DNA from: an uncultured Fibrobacter sp.
GTDB lineage: Bacteria; Fibrobacterota; Fibrobacteria; Fibrobacterales; Fibrobacteraceae
Assembly: GCA_946407235.1 (NCBI GenBank)
Contig: CAMJNF010000001.1
Location: 1 to 64,000, forward strand
DNA length: 64,000 nucleotides
Reading direction: 5' to 3'
A model generated the notes under the pieces. That model had not been told where the DNA came from. It saw nothing but the letters and a program-made list of their open reading frames with translations, and ran no database searches. Each line of letters starts with the position of its first letter. Position 1 is the first letter of the stretch. This document shows, piece after piece, positions 1 through 8,641 of this stretch. A program made the position numbers and the translations under genes.

Positions 1-2
1 TC

Positions 3-1298
3 GGCAAGGACATTCTCACCACGCATAGCGTGTACTGGCCGACCATGCTCATGGCTCTCGACATTCCGCTCCCGCAGCACATCTTGGCCCACGGCTGGTG
101 GCTCGTGAACGGCGGCGAAAAGATGAGCAAGTCCGCAGGCAACGTGGTGAACCCGATGGACTACATGGAAAAGTACGGCATCGACGCGTTCCGCTACTTC
201 CTCGCCCGCGAAATGGTGGTGGGCCAGGATGCGAACTTCACGCACGACGCCTTCGTGCGCCGCATCAACAGCGACCTCGCCAACGACCTCGGCAACGTGC
301 TGAACCGCGTACACCGCCTGGTGCTCAACAACTTTGAAGGCAAGCTTCCGGCTCCGACTGCACTCGATGATGCAGCCAACGAAGTCATCGCCATCGCAAA
401 CCGCGTCCGCACGAACGTGATGGAATGGATTCCGCAGGTCAAGCTTTCACAGGTTGTCGAAGAAATCATGACGCTTGTCCGTAGCGTGAACCGCTACCTC
501 GAAGTCAAGGCTCCGTGGAAGCTAGCCAAGGATCCGAACGCCAAGGACGAACTCGCAACCGTGCTTTACGTATCTGCAGAAGCCGTGCGTCTCTCGCTCA
601 GCATGCTTTGGCCGGTCATCCCGGGCAAGAGCGAAGAAGGTCTCGCCATGATTGGCAGCAAGTTCACCGACCAGAACGACCTCGTCTGGGGCATCTTGAA
701 GGGTGGTGAACAGTTCGGCGAAGGCAAGCCGCTCTTCCCGCGTATTGAAGAAGAAGTCAAGAAGCAGCCGCAACAGCAGGCCAAGCCGAAGCAGAACAAG
801 CCGCTTATGGCAGCAGACGTTCCGGCAGCAATGGATCTCCGCGTTGCACAAATTGTCGAAGTCGCCGACCATCCGGATGCAAATAGTTTGTATGTTCTCA
901 AAGTTGACGCCGGCGAAGGCGAACCGCGCACCATCTGCAGCGGCCTCAAAAACAGCTACAAGCCCGAAGAACTCCAGAACCGCAAGATTCTCTTGTTCGC
1001 AAACCTGAAGCCCAATGCCCTCCGTGGCATCATGAGCCAGGGCATGCTCTTTGCTGGTGATCTCGACGCCGACGCTCACACTTGCCGCCTCGTGAGCGTC
1101 CCTGAAGATGCAAAGCCGGGTGACCGCGCCTTGTTCAAGGGCGTTGCCCCGAGCGAACCGCGTGAACTCAAGGTGAAGGACTTCGAAAAGATTGCCCTTA
1201 CTGCAAAGGGTGGCGCTGTGTTCTGCGGCGAAATCGCTCTCGAAGTGAACGGCAAGGCCGTGACCTGCGACATTGCCGACGGCAACGGTATTCATTAA
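3..1298 (+). CDS. metG: Methionyl-tRNA synthetase, 3' part (5' end outside the window), with C-terminal tRNA-binding domain
   Basis: Frame is open from the window edge (GKDILTTHSVYWP...); KMSKS motif (GGEKMSKSAGNVVNP); C-terminal EMAP/Arc1p-like domain (MDLRVAQIVEVADHPDANSLYVLKVD). Confidence 0.95.
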   Translation, partial: GKDILTTHSVYWPTMLMALDIPLPQHILAHGWWLVNGGEKMSKSAGNVVNPMDYMEKYGIDAFRYFLAREMVVGQDANFTHDAFVRRINSDLANDLGNVLNRVHRLVLNNFEGKLPAPTALDDAANEVIAIANRVRTNVMEWIPQVKLSQVVEEIMTLVRSVNRYLEVKAPWKLAKDPNAKDELATVLYVSAEAVRLSLSMLWPVIPGKSEEGLAMIGSKFTDQNDLVWGILKGGEQFGEGKPLFPRIEEEVKKQPQQQAKPKQNKPLMAADVPAAMDLRVAQIVEVADHPDANSLYVLKVDAGEGEPRTICSGLKNSYKPEELQNRKILLFANLKPNALRGIMSQGMLFAGDLDADAHTCRLVSVPEDAKPGDRALFKGVAPSEPRELKVKDFEKIALTAKGGAVFCGEIALEVNGKAVTCDIADGNGIH

Positions 1299-1439
1299 AA
1301 GACCGCTCGGCTCTGTCGCAAAACAGAACCTCCGTCTTCGCCTCGCTCTCGCCAACACGGCTCGTTAAGACGAGTCGCTTATGGCTCACTGAGCGACCGC
1401 TCGGCTCTTACGCTAGACGGGAACACCTTTTCCATACGA

Positions 1440-1466
1440 AGCCCCTGCTTTAGCAGGGCTTTTTTC
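1440..1466 (+). terminator. Rho-independent terminator downstream of metG
   Basis: AGCCCCTGCTTTAGCAGGGCTTTTTT: GC-rich stem followed by a T tract. Confidence 0.8.
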
Positions 1467-1573
1467 ATATCATAAACTTCACTGGATCCTTCGTCCCTAC
1501 GCTCCTCAGGATGACGAAATAATCGACAGGATCATTCACATTCGTTCAGGATGACGTTCGTCATTTTTGTATA

Positions 1574-1777
1574 TTGAACAATATGAAAGAATTCATTCAG
1601 AAAATCAAGAAAGACGCTCTCGTCTACCTCAAGTCCTTAAATTGGATTGTCCTGCTTGGCATTGCCGCATTCAGCATAGCTCTTGCCATCATCAACAACA
1701 TTCGAGTCGATGACGCTAAATCCGTCAATTGGATTGGCTCTCAAGAAATCCTCGAAAAACCGGCAGACATCCTGTAA
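1574..1777 (+). CDS. Small single-TM hypothetical protein
   Basis: 67 aa ORF with one hydrophobic helix, directly upstream of the MauE/DoxX-like gene. Confidence 0.55.
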   Translation: MNNMKEFIQKIKKDALVYLKSLNWIVLLGIAAFSIALAIINNIRVDDAKSVNWIGSQEILEKPADIL

Positions 1778-1786
1778 GGAGCAACC

Positions 1787-2512
1787 ATGATTGCATGTTT
1801 TGAAAAAGTAAACCTCAAACGTACTATTATCGCGGGCGTTCTCCTGACGCTTGCCTCATTCCTTGTTGCCGTTGGTGTTGCTGAAATAAGCTTCCCTGAA
1901 ACGTTCCTCACGTTCACCGACCACGAATGGCTTTTGGATATTTGGCCCAAAGCCTACCGCTACAACATCCACGTTGGCGTTGGCGCTGTCGCAATCGCTT
2001 GCGCATTGATTGCCCCCGCCCTCAAGATTCAAAAAGACTTTGCCACACGAACACTCGAAACACTCTGCCGCGTTGGCATCGGTGGCATGTTCATCTTCGC
2101 CTCAATCTTCAAGATCCAGGACCCGCACCAGTTCGCAACACTTGTCGCGCAGTACCAATTTTTCTCGGCACTCCACATCGACTTCGTGAACAACTTCTTT
2201 GCGCTCGTCTATCCGCAATTTGAATTCTGGTTCGGACTCGCCATGATTGTCTCGCCGTTTGTCCGCGAATCCGCATTTGCCATTTTCTGGATGTTCGTAA
2301 GTTTCATCATCGCACTCGCATGGGCGCTGTGGAACGATCTCGGCATCACATGCGGTTGCTTTGAACTCGAAGACGGCAATGCCCACGACAAAGCCGAAGC
2401 ATGGACAAGCCTCATCCGCGACCTCATCCTGATTTGGCCGACCCTCTGGCTTGCTTTCCGCAAGAACAAGAGCATCATCGCCATTTGGAAGAAAGACAAT
2501 AAGGAAGTCTAG
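1787..2512 (+). CDS. MauE/DoxX-like integral membrane protein
   Basis: Multiple TM helices; GGMFIFASIFKIQDPHQFA and late ITCGCFE resemble MauE/DoxX redox membrane proteins. Confidence 0.7.
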   Translation: MIACFEKVNLKRTIIAGVLLTLASFLVAVGVAEISFPETFLTFTDHEWLLDIWPKAYRYNIHVGVGAVAIACALIAPALKIQKDFATRTLETLCRVGIGGMFIFASIFKIQDPHQFATLVAQYQFFSALHIDFVNNFFALVYPQFEFWFGLAMIVSPFVRESAFAIFWMFVSFIIALAWALWNDLGITCGCFELEDGNAHDKAEAWTSLIRDLILIWPTLWLAFRKNKSIIAIWKKDNKEV

Positions 2513-2514
2513 TC

Positions 2515-3945
2515 ATGCAAACGTGGCAAAAATCGGCCCTAGCATTTAGTCTTATTTTTGGAACAGCACTCACCTGCTCGGCGCGACCGGTCGATATGCC
2601 ACGCCATATCACGTTTTCAGATTCCGCACAAGACAAAGAACTGCACATCAATGCCCAGCTCTTGGATTCCGTAGTCGTCACGAATCTCACAAACGCCCCA
2701 ACACATTACGACAACTCCACGTCCATCCGTCTTTTCCTTAACGGAAAATTCACAGATGCATTCCACTTTGATGCCCGCGTCAAAGTCAATACGGACTATA
2801 CCAACCGTCACATCGAATTTAATTACTATAACCCGGACGAAGGTCTCCCCTACAACAAGCAGAGTGAAAGCAAACGCACCTGGGACTTGTTCGCCGCAAA
2901 CGTGAGCTATAGTCTCAAGCCCGTAAAACTCCTCGCCGGATTCGATTACCTGGAATGGGGCCCCGCCCGCCGTAACCACGTCATTTTGCGTGGCGAACGC
3001 AACATTTACCGCCCGTGGCAAGATAGCTCCAGCCGCATCCCCGATGCCGCCCCGACACCCTATTTCGGCTACCAGTTTGCGCTCGGCCCGATCGAATACA
3101 CGCAGTACGCCGCCAAAATCTATGAAAAGAAAAACTTCGGCAAGTACATCCATGCCCACCGCCTCAACATGAACTTGCCCAAGGACATCCAGTTCGGCAT
3201 TTCTGAAACATCGCTTTACGGCACAACAATCGAAGCCGCAGGTTCAAACCCGAACCCCGATAGCGACAGCACCGGCCGCGAATTCGAATGGGCATACGTC
3301 ATCCCGTTCATTCCCTACGTTTTCCAAGAACACTTGCAGGGCGACCAAGACAATATCTCGCTGGCATTCGACCTGAGCGTCAAGACGTTACCGAATTGGG
3401 AATTCTACGCAGAACTCTTGTGGGACGACATGAAATCCCCGACAAGCATGTTCGATGATTCCTGGTGGGGCAACAAATGGGCAACCACGCTCGGCATCGC
3501 TCGCGACAACATCGACTTAGGCCCAGCAACACTCGGCTGGATGTTCGAATATACTCGCATTGAGCCGTGGGTCTACACGCACCACAAAGGCCGCGCATAC
3601 ACCTATGCGAGCTATGCCCAAAGCCTCGGTAGTGATCTTGGCCCAAACAGTCAAGAAATCCACACCGAAGTCAGTGCCGCCTACAAATTCCTCAAGGCTA
3701 CGCTCTTCTTTGGCGCAGCCGCCAAAGACACCGCCTTCGGCGGGCACATCAACGACCTTCACACGCCCGAAAGCGCCATGGATAAAAAATTCCTAAGTGA
3801 CAAAACGACCATACGCTACAAGGAACTCGGCTTGAATCTAGCCGCAACACCATGGGACTGGTTCAGCTTCAGATGCAGCTACACCCGGTTCTTCGGAGAC
3901 TTTAAAGGCTACCGCGCCTATGCCGTCGGTAGCGTGCAATGGTAG
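2515..3945 (+). CDS. Outer-membrane beta-barrel protein, Wzi/capsule-assembly-like
   Basis: Signal peptide, alternating aromatic beta-strand pattern, C-terminal YAVGSVQW; GPARRNHVILRGERN segment similar to Wzi-type porins. Confidence 0.55.
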   Translation: MQTWQKSALAFSLIFGTALTCSARPVDMPRHITFSDSAQDKELHINAQLLDSVVVTNLTNAPTHYDNSTSIRLFLNGKFTDAFHFDARVKVNTDYTNRHIEFNYYNPDEGLPYNKQSESKRTWDLFAANVSYSLKPVKLLAGFDYLEWGPARRNHVILRGERNIYRPWQDSSSRIPDAAPTPYFGYQFALGPIEYTQYAAKIYEKKNFGKYIHAHRLNMNLPKDIQFGISETSLYGTTIEAAGSNPNPDSDSTGREFEWAYVIPFIPYVFQEHLQGDQDNISLAFDLSVKTLPNWEFYAELLWDDMKSPTSMFDDSWWGNKWATTLGIARDNIDLGPATLGWMFEYTRIEPWVYTHHKGRAYTYASYAQSLGSDLGPNSQEIHTEVSAAYKFLKATLFFGAAAKDTAFGGHINDLHTPESAMDKKFLSDKTTIRYKELGLNLAATPWDWFSFRCSYTRFFGDFKGYRAYAVGSVQW

Positions 3946-3968
3946 AGCTGCTTCAAAGCAAAAAATTC

Positions 3969-4120
3969 GGAATTAGGAAGTAGGAATTAAGAGTTATATT
4001 TTAATGCAATTCATCATTCCGAATTCCGAAATCCTAATTATCTAGCTGCTTCGCCGCAGTTGGTTGGGCTTAGAGAGAATGCATTGTTCTAAGTTCTAAA
4101 CTCTAAACTCTAAGCTCTAA
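3969..4120. repeat. Degenerate TAG-heptad arrays (inverted arms) between two convergent genes
   Basis: GGAATTA GGAAGTA GGAATTA AGAGTTA (3969-3996); CCGAATT CCGAAAT CCTAATT (4019-4039); GTTCTAA GTTCTAA ACTCTAA ACTCTAA GCTCTAA (4086-4120). Confidence 0.8.
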
Positions 4121-4554
4121 AACATTTTCTTCAGCTCTTCCTCGTCAGTCGCGCTTAGCGCCCTCTCTTTCCATTCCGGATTCAGCAAAAGCTTTGCCAC
4201 ATTTGCAATGGCAACCGTATGCGCCATCGCAGATTCCGCAGGTGAAAGCAACACGCACATAAACTGCGCTAATTCGTCATTGCGAGTCTTGATTCCTGTA
4301 AAACCATCACGGCAAACAACAAACGCCATTAAAGGCCCTTGCAATCCAGGAACTCGCGTGTGAGGGAGCAAAAGACCTTGCCCCATATAAATGCCCTGGG
4401 CAATGCGCTCAGAAAGCCCTTTCCATGCCGCCATGGCATCAAACGGATAAGGGCCTTTCACGAGAGCATCATAAGCGTACCCTAAGGCACGATTGAATTC
4501 AACCGGCTGTGCGTAAATACGCGTATAAATCGGAGCCATTACTGCAAGGCCCAA
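4117..4554 (-). CDS. PTS EIIA (fructose/mannitol type) domain protein
   Basis: GQGLLLPHTRVPGLQGPLMAFVV resembles the EIIA-2 active-site region (PHxR); overlaps the upstream gene. Confidence 0.7.
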   Translation of the reverse strand: MGLAVMAPIYTRIYAQPVEFNRALGYAYDALVKGPYPFDAMAAWKGLSERIAQGIYMGQGLLLPHTRVPGLQGPLMAFVVCRDGFTGIKTRNDELAQFMCVLLSPAESAMAHTVAIANVAKLLLNPEWKERALSATDEEELKKMF

Positions 4555-5561
4555 TCCATGAATTTGAACACTTCAGGATCAGTCGCCTTGGCGATAAGCT
4601 TGAATTCGTCAAACAATACGCGGAGCTGAGCCTTGCCCGGTTCAATGTACTGTTCGAACTTTTCAATCTTCTTCACCTTCGAGAGGAAGCAGTACGCACC
4701 AAGAGCCTGCATCAATCGCTGCAAACTCGCATGCACAAAGCCTTCCCAGGCATCATCCTTCGTATAAATTCTTGTACCGCGATACAATCCACGCCAATAC
4801 TCAAAGAAATCTTTGATCATCGGGAGCGGAAGGCAAACGTACGGGTCCCAAAGCAATGACGCAATATCATAGAACATCGAACCGCGACGAGCCCCTTGGA
4901 AATCGACGAATGCCACTTCGGAATTCGGACGGATCATGATGTTCTGGCTCTGGAAATCGCGATGCATCAAGACCTTCGTCTGCGCTTCGACAGATACCGC
5001 CACCAGCGAATAGAAATTGCGGACAGTTTCCGGAATTTCCGTAATGCCCTTGTGAAGCTTCAAATAATTTTCGGTAAAGTAATCCGATTCCCACTTGAGA
5101 GCTGCAAAGTCAAAGCGACGGAGCCAAATTTCAGTGTGATGGCTAAACAGCGGATGGCTTGCATTCTGCCATTGGATAAGCGCATCAATCACTTCCGGAT
5201 AAAGTATCCGGACACTCCCTGAAAGAACATTGCTCCCGTTCGGGTATGCTTCATCCAGAAGACTGCGCTTGCCCAAATCTTCTTGCAAGACCTGGCAAGA
5301 TTCTTCATCAACGCAATAAACGCGCGGAACAGGCAAGCCATATTCCCTAAACGTTTTAGAATACTCGACAAAGTGCTTGAAATCTTCGTTTACTTCGGCA
5401 CTGACCTGCAAGACACACATCCGTTCACCATCGGCAATACGAAAATAACGCCTTCCAGACCCAGCCCCGGCAATAGGGGTCACTGCAAAGTTTTCGGTAT
5501 AACCATGAGTCAAAAGGTACTCATGAATAATCGGAGAAATTTGAATAGATTCGTTCTGCAT
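4539..5561 (-). CDS. Aminoglycoside phosphotransferase-like sugar kinase (COG3178/AmgK-like)
   Basis: APH-fold motifs VLMHRDFQSQNIMIRP and VAFVDFQGARRGSMFYDIASLL. Confidence 0.8.
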   Translation of the reverse strand: MQNESIQISPIIHEYLLTHGYTENFAVTPIAGAGSGRRYFRIADGERMCVLQVSAEVNEDFKHFVEYSKTFREYGLPVPRVYCVDEESCQVLQEDLGKRSLLDEAYPNGSNVLSGSVRILYPEVIDALIQWQNASHPLFSHHTEIWLRRFDFAALKWESDYFTENYLKLHKGITEIPETVRNFYSLVAVSVEAQTKVLMHRDFQSQNIMIRPNSEVAFVDFQGARRGSMFYDIASLLWDPYVCLPLPMIKDFFEYWRGLYRGTRIYTKDDAWEGFVHASLQRLMQALGAYCFLSKVKKIEKFEQYIEPGKAQLRVLFDEFKLIAKATDPEVFKFMDWALQ

Positions 5562-5606
5562 GCTTTTAATATACTTAAAGAAAGAGAAAAGTGATAAAGA
5601 AAATTT

Positions 5607-5721
5607 AGTAGGAAGTTGGAAGTTGGCGGTAGGAAGTAGACAGTAGGAAGTGTGCGGTCATCCTCGACCGTTCCCTTTACATCCCTGTTTACTAACCACT
5701 AATCACTGTTTACTACTCACG
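5607..5721. repeat. Degenerate TAG-heptad arrays, inverted pair
   Basis: AGTAGGA AGTTGGA AGTTGGC GGTAGGA AGTAGAC AGTAGGA AGTGTGC (5607-5655); GTTTACT AACCACT AATCACT GTTTACT ACTCACG (5687-5721). Confidence 0.8.
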
Positions 5722-6733
5722 AAAACTTAATTCTTGGATCGACGAGCGTATAAAGAATATCGCTGAAAAGGCGGCCAATCATCGCCATGAGACTGCTGAG
5801 GAAAATGATACCCATGACAACATTATAATCCCGATTGACCATGGAATTGTAGTATAAAAGTCCCATTCCATCGATATCAAAGACCTTTTCGATGAGGAGA
5901 GCGCCAGCGAACATGAGCGTACAAATTTCAGAAAGACGAGTTGCAATCGGAATCAAGGCATTGCGGAGCGCATGGCGCACGAGAGCCTGATTGAAGTTCA
6001 AGCCTTTGGCCAAGGCGGTACGCATGTAATCGCGCCCCAGTTCTTCCAATGCGGAATTCTTCATGAGGAACGTGAGGAACGCAAATTCGCTAATCATGTA
6101 GCAGAAAATCGGAAGCGCCAAATGCTGAGCCAAGTCAAAGACCTTTCCGAAGAACGTGAAATCCTCGAAGTCATCGCTCGTGAGTCCACCCAGCGGGAAA
6201 ATATCCAAGTACGAACCGCCCGCCAAGAAGATGATGAGCAAAATGCCAAGCGCATAACCCGGCATCACGTAGCCCGAAAAAATAAGACCGCTCGTAAACG
6301 AATCGAGTTTGCTTCCGTGGTGCACGGCCTTCCACAAGCCAAGCGGAATACAGATAAGATAACTCAAAAAGAACGAAGTCACACCAAAGAAAAGTGAAAT
6401 CGGGAATCGGCTAACGATAACGTCCCAAACCGGGAGTCCGTACGTGTAGCTTTCCCCGAGATTTAAGTGCAACACGTTCCAAAGCCACGTGAGGTAACGT
6501 TTCCAGGCAGGCTGGTCAAAGCCAAAGTACGCCTGGATTTGCGCAATTTGGTCCGGCGAGAGCGCCTTGGACGCATCTACCCCGCCCTTCATCGAAGCCG
6601 CTTGCTGTGCACGAGAAATCAACTCTTCCACAGGGCCACCCGGCAAGAGCTGAATCAAGATAAAGCACACCAATGAAATCCCGATCAAAGTCGGAATCAT
6701 CAAAAGCAAACGACGGAGGATATACGAACGCAT
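5717..6733 (-). CDS. ABC transporter permease, DppB/OppB family
   Basis: N-terminal MRSYILRRLLLMIPTLIGISLVCFILIQLLPGGP; EAA-like loop ALAKGLNFNQALVRHALRNALIP. Confidence 0.92.
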   Translation of the reverse strand: MRSYILRRLLLMIPTLIGISLVCFILIQLLPGGPVEELISRAQQAASMKGGVDASKALSPDQIAQIQAYFGFDQPAWKRYLTWLWNVLHLNLGESYTYGLPVWDVIVSRFPISLFFGVTSFFLSYLICIPLGLWKAVHHGSKLDSFTSGLIFSGYVMPGYALGILLIIFLAGGSYLDIFPLGGLTSDDFEDFTFFGKVFDLAQHLALPIFCYMISEFAFLTFLMKNSALEELGRDYMRTALAKGLNFNQALVRHALRNALIPIATRLSEICTLMFAGALLIEKVFDIDGMGLLYYNSMVNRDYNVVMGIIFLSSLMAMIGRLFSDILYTLVDPRIKFS

Positions 6734-6862
6734 GGTTAGGTTTTTAGGTTATAGGCAATAGGTTTTAGGATTAGTTTCACACGCTTCGCGTGTCTCATTA
6801 GGGCGGCGAAGCCGTGATTATTAGCCTAATACCTAACCCCTAAAACCTAATACCTTAATCTA
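6734..6862. repeat. Degenerate TAG-heptad arrays, inverted pair
   Basis: GGTTAG GTTTTTAG GTTATAG GCAATAG GTTTTAG GATTAG (6734-6774); CTAATAC CTAACCC CTAAAAC CTAATAC CTTAATC (6826-6860). Confidence 0.8.
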
Positions 6863-7690
6863 TCTCATCTTTCCAGAGCGGAGGACGTCCATCATATTGA
6901 AGGGCCTTGCGGTGCCGTTTGCAATGTGGCAAGCAAGGAAGTTCACTGCGTCCACGGTGCCTTCGGCGTAAATCTTACGGCCGCAAACATTGTGCTGGAA
7001 TTCAAAGTGAACCGTGCCGTCTTCGCTATCGAGGCTGTAAGTGTGGAAGGCATGACCGCCAAGGTATTCTTCGGGCACATGCATGCGTTCCATCTGTTCC
7101 TTCTCGACGCGGACTTTTTCGATGTCATCTTCAGTAAACTTGAAGCCCATCTTCTGGAACGTTCCGACAACAGCACGAGCCGTACCGCTGGTATCGGCCT
7201 TGGTCTTCTGGTGGCTTTCAACGACAGAAAGCTTGTAGCCGCTAAACGCGGTCGGGAATTCCTTGGCGAGGTATTCAATCATCATCTGGAAGGCGACAAT
7301 CTGCTTCGCCATGTTCGGAGCAATCACGCTCGGGTGGTTGGCATCGGCAACGAGTTTGGCAAGAGCTTCGCGGTCACCACCGGTCGTGCCCATCACAAAC
7401 GGAATCTTGTGGTTCACGTAGAAAGCGGCGTTATCGTTCACGGCGCTCGGGTGCGTGTAGTCAATGCAAATCAAGTTCGGGTACTTGGCAAGCACTTCGC
7501 CAATGCGGGCTTCGCGGTTGGAGGGCTTCAAGAGCTGAATCGTCTTGCCTGCAACTTCGGCTTCGTTTTCAACGATAATTTCACCCGTCAAAGAATACGG
7601 GACAAGTTCCAAACCTCGGGCTACACATGTTTCGGCCACGATACGGCCCATGCTTCCCGGAATACCATTAACCATCACTTGAACGGACAT
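6860..7690 (-). CDS. dapB: 4-hydroxy-tetrahydrodipicolinate reductase
   Basis: MSVQVMVNGIPGSMGRIV NAD(P)-binding motif; VVESHQKTKADTSGTA. Start trimmed from 7738 to MSVQ at 7690. Confidence 0.9.
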   Translation of the reverse strand: MSVQVMVNGIPGSMGRIVAETCVARGLELVPYSLTGEIIVENEAEVAGKTIQLLKPSNREARIGEVLAKYPNLICIDYTHPSAVNDNAAFYVNHKIPFVMGTTGGDREALAKLVADANHPSVIAPNMAKQIVAFQMMIEYLAKEFPTAFSGYKLSVVESHQKTKADTSGTARAVVGTFQKMGFKFTEDDIEKVRVEKEQMERMHVPEEYLGGHAFHTYSLDSEDGTVHFEFQHNVCGRKIYAEGTVDAVNFLACHIANGTARPFNMMDVLRSGKMR

Positions 7691-7738
7691 AAAATCTCCT
7701 GTTGTTTTTTCCGATTGACAAGATAGTAATTTACACAC

Positions 7739-7771
7739 AAAAAAAAGGGCGGGCTTTAGACCCGTCCTCTA
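7739..7771 (-). terminator. Terminator downstream of the ankyrin lipoprotein gene
   Basis: On the minus strand: GGACGGGTCTAAAGCCCGCCCTTTTTTTT. Confidence 0.7.
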
Positions 7772-7793
7772 AATTCAAGCCGAAAAGATTCGC

Positions 7794-8534
7794 TTATCTG
7801 CCACGAGAGTCAAGCTTATACTTCGGAGTAAGCTTTGCGCCCCTCTTCTTCAATTCCTTGATAAGGCGAGTATAACCTTCGTTCGTCGCCCAATCGAGCA
7901 CAGAATAGCCCTGACCGCACTTGGCATTAATATCGACACCCTTGCCAATGAGGAACATCATAGCGTCATAGTTGCCAGACTTGACAGCCCAATGAATCGG
8001 CAAGTAACCATCCGGGCTGCGGTTTTCAAGCGGAGCACCTGCGTTGGCAAGCACTTCGAGCATGTCAGCCTTGCCCGTCTTAGCGGCGATAAGCACTGCG
8101 GTAGACAAGTTTTGCGGGTCAACATTTTCCTTTTTGAGTTGCTGCAAAAGGCGAACGACAACATCTTTATTGCCCATATTCACAGCGTTATCGATAACCG
8201 GTTCACCATTACCATTGCGAACATCGGCCTTTGCACCGTGATCGAACAAATAGTTGAGCACCATCATGTTGCCCTTGTTGGCGGCGATAGCGACAGCGTT
8301 GTTACCGTTGTCAGCCGGCTGGTCAATTTCAAAAGAAGCCTGGAGGAAAAGAGTCATCTTGGCGGTATCGCTATTAACCGCATAAGAGACAAACTGGTTC
8401 GGCGTAAAACCGATCTGCTTTTTCGTCAAATATCTGCGAACAGACTGCGGATCGTTCGGGTCCATGGTTTCTTCACAACCGGTCAACGAAAAAATGAGAC
8501 CAGCAGCACAGAGAGCCAAGATTTTCTTTTTCAT
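7794..8534 (-). CDS. Ankyrin-repeat lipoprotein
   Basis: Lipobox LIFSLTGC; several ankyrin units (GNNAVAIAANKGNMMVLNYLFDHGA; DGYLPIHWAVKSGNYDAMMFLIGKGVDINAK). Start trimmed to MKKK. Confidence 0.85.
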   Translation of the reverse strand: MKKKILALCAAGLIFSLTGCEETMDPNDPQSVRRYLTKKQIGFTPNQFVSYAVNSDTAKMTLFLQASFEIDQPADNGNNAVAIAANKGNMMVLNYLFDHGAKADVRNGNGEPVIDNAVNMGNKDVVVRLLQQLKKENVDPQNLSTAVLIAAKTGKADMLEVLANAGAPLENRSPDGYLPIHWAVKSGNYDAMMFLIGKGVDINAKCGQGYSVLDWATNEGYTRLIKELKKRGAKLTPKYKLDSRGR

Positions 8535-8641
8535 ATTATACTCCAGTGATTTTTGAATTTTCAAATCTAAAATTACACTATTTTTTTCAATTTATTACAA
8601 AAAAAACTCGATTTTACACTTTTTTTATCGAAAAAAAGCCT

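Noticed and set aside
522-1358. Long antisense ORF (278 aa) opposite metG
   Set aside because: Shadow frame of a well-supported gene; no recognisable domain.
4086-4120. Heptad array considered as a CRISPR or telomere-like end
   Set aside because: Units are 7 bp with no spacers, and the sequence continues normally on both sides.
6926-7726. 266-aa plus-strand ORF opposite dapB
   Set aside because: Antisense shadow ORF; dapB motifs are on the other strand.
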